The notes below the pieces were generated by a model. It saw only the letters and a program-made list of their open reading frames with translations. It made no database searches and had not been told where the DNA came from. A DNA stretch of 6,803 nt, taken from NCBI RefSeq assembly GCF_002422095.1, contig NZ_DITB01000056.1, positions 1 through 6,803 of the forward strand, written 5' to 3'. Source of the DNA: Flavobacterium sp. UBA6195 (GTDB lineage Bacteria; Bacteroidota; Bacteroidia; Flavobacteriales; Flavobacteriaceae). This document shows positions 4,072 to 6,803 of this stretch, piece by piece (position 1 is the stretch's first letter; each line of letters begins with the position of its first letter). The translations under genes and the position numbers were made by a program.

Positions 4072-6699
4072 CTATTTCAAACTCGCTAAACTTTGTTCTA
4101 AAGTCGCAATTTTTGCTAAAGCGTCGGCTTCTTTTTTGCGTTCGTTGGCAATTACTTGTTCGGGTGCTCCGGCTACGAATTTCTCGTTAGACAATTTCCC
4201 TTGTACCGAGCGTAAGAACCCTTTGATGTAGTTTAACTCTTCGGTTAATTTGGCAATTTCTGCTTCCACATCGATGTTTCCTGTAATTGGAATAAAATAT
4301 TCATTCGATTTCACACGATACGATAATGCGCCATCTACTTTATCTGAAACGTATTCTAAAGTCGTAATATTTCCTAACTTCTGAATTACGGAATCAAAAT
4401 ACGTTGACGCTTTTTCATTGTTCACCACTTTTAATTCCATCGCATCTTTAAACGGAATGTTTTTGTCTTTACGAATGGTTCTAATTCCAGAAATTACTTC
4501 CGTTGCGAAATCAAAATCAGCAATTAATTTTGCATCAAACGCTTTCGCTTTTGGCCATTCTGAAACGATTAACGCTTGTTCTGGCGTTCTTTCTGCAATA
4601 TGATGCCAAATTTCCTCTGTTAAAAACGGCATGAACGGATGTAACAATTTCAAGTTGTTTTCTAACATTTCAATTGCTTTTTCAAACGTTTTGCGGTCGA
4701 TAGGTTGTTGGTAACCTGGTTTAATCATTTCTAAGAACCAAGAACAAAAATCGTCCCAAACCAATTTGTAAATCGCCATTAAGGCATCTGATAAACGGTA
4801 TTTATCAAAATTATCTTCGATTTCGGCTAAGGTTTGTTGCAACTTCGCTTCGTACCATTCAATCGCTACTTTAGACGATTCTGGTTGTGCAATATCCGCT
4901 ACTTCCCAACCTTTGATTAGTTTGAAAGCATTCCAAATTTTGTTAGAGAAACCTTTTCCTTGATTACATAATTCTTCATCGAATAAAATATCATTTCCTG
5001 CCGAAGCACTCAATAACAATCCTACACGAACTCCGTCAGCTCCAAATTTTTCAATTAGTCCAAGCGGTTCAGGAGAATTTCCTAAAGATTTCGACATTTT
5101 ACGACCTTGCTTATCACGAACTAATCCGGTTAAATATACATTTGAAAATGGTTTTTCGCCTGCATACTCGTAACCTGCAATAATCATACGCGCTACCCAG
5201 AAGAATAAAATATCGGGTCCCGTAACTAAATCATTGGTAGGATAATAATATTTAAAATCTTCACTTTCTGGATTTAAAACGCCTCCAAAAACTGCCATTG
5301 GCCATAACCATGAAGAGAACCAAGTGTCTAATGCGTCAGCGTCCTGACGTAAGTCAGCAGTGGTCAGTGTTGAGTTGGCAGTTTTTTCTTTCGCAAGCTC
5401 AAGGGCTTTTTCGATGTTTTCTGCTACTACGAAATCTTCTTTTCCATCACCAAAATAGTAAGCTGGAATTTGTTGTCCCCACCACAATTGACGTGAAATA
5501 TTCCAGTCGCGAATGTTGTTTAACCAATGCGCATAGGTATTGTTAAAACGACTTGGATATAATTTGATTTCGTCTGATTCTAAAACGGCTTTGATAGCAG
5601 GTTTTACTAAATCTTCCATTTTTAAGAACCATTGGTCGGATAATCTTGGTTCGATTACCGCTTTGGTTCTTTCAGAAGTTCCTACTTTATTCAAATGCGT
5701 TTCGGTTTTAGCTAACGCTCCGATAGTTTCTAATTCTTTCGCAATTTCTTCACGAACAACGAATCTATCTTTTCCTTGGTAATGCAATCCGTATGAATTC
5801 AAAGTCGCATCTTCGTTGAAAATATCGATGATTTCTAAATTGTGTTTATCTCCTAAAACTTTATCGTTGGTATCGTGAGCAGGCGTTACTTTTAAACATC
5901 CTGTACCGAATTCTACATCTACATATTCATCTTCGATAATTGGCACTACTCTACCGCAAATTGGAACGATTGCTTTCTTCCCTTTTAAATGCGAAAAACG
6001 TTCGTCATTTGGATTGATACAAATTGCAGTATCTCCAAAAATTGTTTCAGGACGTGTAGTGGCAACGGTTAAGAAATCTTCCGAACCTTCGATTTTGTAT
6101 TTGATGAAGTATAATTTTCCTTGACGTTCTTCGAAGATTACTTCTTCGTCTGATAACGTAGTTTTAGCTTCTGGATCCCAGTTTACCATTCGGTAACCGC
6201 GATAAATCAGTCCTTTGTTATATAAATCTACAAATGAATGAATTACCGATGCTGACATATCGTCATCCATAGTAAACTTGGTTCGACTCCAATCGCAAGA
6301 ACATCCTAATTGTTTTAATTGCTCTAAGATGGTTCCTCCGTATTTTTCGGTCCAATCCCAAGCGTGTTTTAGGAATTCTTCGCGTGTTAAATCGTTTTTA
6401 TTGATACCTTCTTCTTTTAACTTGGCTACTACTTTAGCTTCGGTTGCAATTGAGGCATGATCCGTTCCTGGCACCCAACAAGCATTGAACCCTTTTAAAC
6501 GCGCACGACGAATTAATACATCTTGAATGGTGTTATTCAACATGTGTCCCATGTGTAAAACTCCTGTTACGTTTGGTGGCGGAATTACAATGGTGTACGG
6601 CGTTCTGTGGTCGGGTTTGGATGTAAAATAATCGTTTTTCATCCAGTAGTCGTACCACTTTTGTTCTACTTCTTTAGCGTTGAATTGTGCAGGAATCAT
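4072..6699 (-). CDS. valS: Valine-tRNA ligase (valyl-tRNA synthetase)
   Basis: A complete 875-aa class I synthetase that charges tRNA-Val with valine in the cytoplasm. The Rossmann core carries the HIGH-type motif LHMGH (48-52) after PPPNVTGV, and the KMSKS loop is intact at 534-538 (GRKMSKSLGN). The CP1 editing domain, which hydrolyses mischarged Thr-tRNA, spans about 195-350 with TTRPETIFGDTAI (214-226) and PAHDTND (273-279). Other family blocks are NWDPEAKTTLSDEEV (173-187), DWNISRQLWWGQQIPAYY (398-415) and DTWFSSWLWP (458-467). The anticodon-binding helical domain covers about 610-760, and a C-terminal coiled coil (about 810-875) is the ValRS tRNA-binding arm. The start MIPAQFNAKEVEQKWYDYW is the flavobacterial form. 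It is an essential housekeeping gene, convergent with the defence cassette. One oddity is that residues 440-451 are encoded by a heptamer-phased repeat. Confidence 0.98.
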   Translation of the reverse strand: MIPAQFNAKEVEQKWYDYWMKNDYFTSKPDHRTPYTIVIPPPNVTGVLHMGHMLNNTIQDVLIRRARLKGFNACWVPGTDHASIATEAKVVAKLKEEGINKNDLTREEFLKHAWDWTEKYGGTILEQLKQLGCSCDWSRTKFTMDDDMSASVIHSFVDLYNKGLIYRGYRMVNWDPEAKTTLSDEEVIFEERQGKLYFIKYKIEGSEDFLTVATTRPETIFGDTAICINPNDERFSHLKGKKAIVPICGRVVPIIEDEYVDVEFGTGCLKVTPAHDTNDKVLGDKHNLEIIDIFNEDATLNSYGLHYQGKDRFVVREEIAKELETIGALAKTETHLNKVGTSERTKAVIEPRLSDQWFLKMEDLVKPAIKAVLESDEIKLYPSRFNNTYAHWLNNIRDWNISRQLWWGQQIPAYYFGDGKEDFVVAENIEKALELAKEKTANSTLTTADLRQDADALDTWFSSWLWPMAVFGGVLNPESEDFKYYYPTNDLVTGPDILFFWVARMIIAGYEYAGEKPFSNVYLTGLVRDKQGRKMSKSLGNSPEPLGLIEKFGADGVRVGLLLSASAGNDILFDEELCNQGKGFSNKIWNAFKLIKGWEVADIAQPESSKVAIEWYEAKLQQTLAEIEDNFDKYRLSDALMAIYKLVWDDFCSWFLEMIKPGYQQPIDRKTFEKAIEMLENNLKLLHPFMPFLTEEIWHHIAERTPEQALIVSEWPKAKAFDAKLIADFDFATEVISGIRTIRKDKNIPFKDAMELKVVNNEKASTYFDSVIQKLGNITTLEYVSDKVDGALSYRVKSNEYFIPITGNIDVEAEIAKLTEELNYIKGFLRSVQGKLSNEKFVAGAPEQVIANERKKEADALAKIATLEQSLASLK
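5334..5349. repeat. Small perfect hairpin inside valS next to the heptamer tract
   Basis: CGTCAG (5334-5339) and CTGACG (5344-5349) form a 6-bp inverted repeat with a 4-nt loop. It directly abuts the heptamer array on its valS-downstream side and shares its last two bases. The stretch is GC-richer than the surrounding gene. Confidence 0.6.
5348..5382 (-). repeat. Five consecutive ACTnnnn heptamers inside valS
   Basis: Read on the - strand (gene sense), this tract is exactly five 7-nt units in a row: ACTGCCA, ACTCAAC, ACTGACC, ACTGCTG and ACTTACG. The phase ends at both sides: the preceding 7 nt is A-rich and the following 7 nt begins TCA. It encodes part of the linker before the LRQD...LDTWFSS block (residues 440-451) without breaking the reading frame. 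The heptad pattern with ACTG starts is like dispersed repeats I remember from flavobacterial intergenic DNA; no copy elsewhere in this window confirms that. Confidence 0.65.
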
Positions 6700-6700
6700 T

Positions 6701-6728
6701 ATATCGTTTATTGTTTATTGTTAATGGT
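6701..6728 (-). repeat. Four heptamers phased directly before the valS start
   Basis: In gene sense the bases before the valS ATG read ACCATTA, ACAATAA, ACAATAA and ACGATAT, then one A and the start codon. Two units are identical and all four begin with AC. The tract makes up the translation leader. It contains no Shine-Dalgarno sequence, and its A-rich, unstructured character suits Bacteroidota initiation. Confidence 0.6.
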
Positions 6729-6803
6729 TTGTTGCTTAATTTTCATGAAACAACGGTTGCAAAAAATCCTAAAGTTTGCTTTCTAGGTACTATCTTTAAT
6801 TGC
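6729..6803. other. Upstream region of valS to the window edge, no gene seen
   Basis: This stretch should hold the valS promoter on the - strand, but I found no clear TTG...TAnnTTTG pair. Near-matches such as AAAGTTTG (6771-6778, + strand) lack a properly spaced partner. No ORF or RNA gene is visible. Confidence 0.4.

Noticed and set aside
4418..6460. Several + strand ORFs of 60-82 codons opposite valS
   Set aside because: All lie within the conserved ValRS coding region and read its complement; none has its own promoter or recognisable sequence.
1..6803. CRISPR array, tRNA/rRNA genes, insertion sequences or integrase
   Set aside because: I saw no regularly spaced direct repeats of suitable length, no cloverleaf-like segments with TTCRA-type loops, and no transposase or recombinase motifs. 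The only tandem repeats are the two heptamer tracts.

Overview
The window looks like a chromosomal segment of a low-GC member of the Bacteroidota, most likely class Flavobacteriia and probably close to Flavobacterium. The evidence is the ValRS sequence (N-terminus MIPAQFNAKEVEQKWYDYW), the absence of Shine-Dalgarno sequences ahead of the starts, upstream elements of the Bacteroidota type (TTG ... TAnnTTTG), and strong AT richness. The assignment rests on remembered family sequences, not on a search.

Layout, left to right. (1) The 3' end of an unrecognised + strand gene (1-200), closed by a clean intrinsic terminator (214-244). (2) A two-gene + strand unit: a four-helix DUF2975 membrane protein (368-922) and, 3 nt later, a 68-aa Cro/C1-type HTH regulator (926-1132). 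This pairing resembles YoaS/YozG of Bacillus. (3) A small ribosome-associated protein of the HPF/RaiA family (1219-1533) with its own promoter and terminator. (4) A two-gene + strand cassette with a Bacteroidota-type -7 element: an AAA15-type ABC-class ATPase (1842-3167) overlapping an RloB-family, Toprim-like protein (3151-3855). (5) A 216-nt convergent intergenic region with a 20-bp perfect hairpin. (6) Complete valS on the - strand (4072-6699) and its upstream region to the right edge.

The most interesting content is the AAA15 + RloB cassette. It has the architecture of two-component anti-phage systems such as AbiL (AbiLi/AbiLii), and more distantly PARIS (AriA/AriB) and other OLD/Toprim-type systems. 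In these an ATPase acts as sensor or scaffold and controls a Toprim-like effector. The cassette is more AT-rich than valS and sits between housekeeping genes, each insulated by its own terminator, which fits a self-contained defence insertion. An 11-bp inverted repeat lies at its promoter and could be an operator.

A second observation concerns DNA structure rather than genes. valS carries two tracts with a strict 7-nt period. One is five consecutive ACTnnnn heptamers inside the ORF, and the other is four AC-starting heptamers directly before the start codon. Both resemble heptad-phased dispersed repeats that I recall from flavobacterial intergenic DNA. No tRNA, rRNA, CRISPR array, transposase or integrase was seen.
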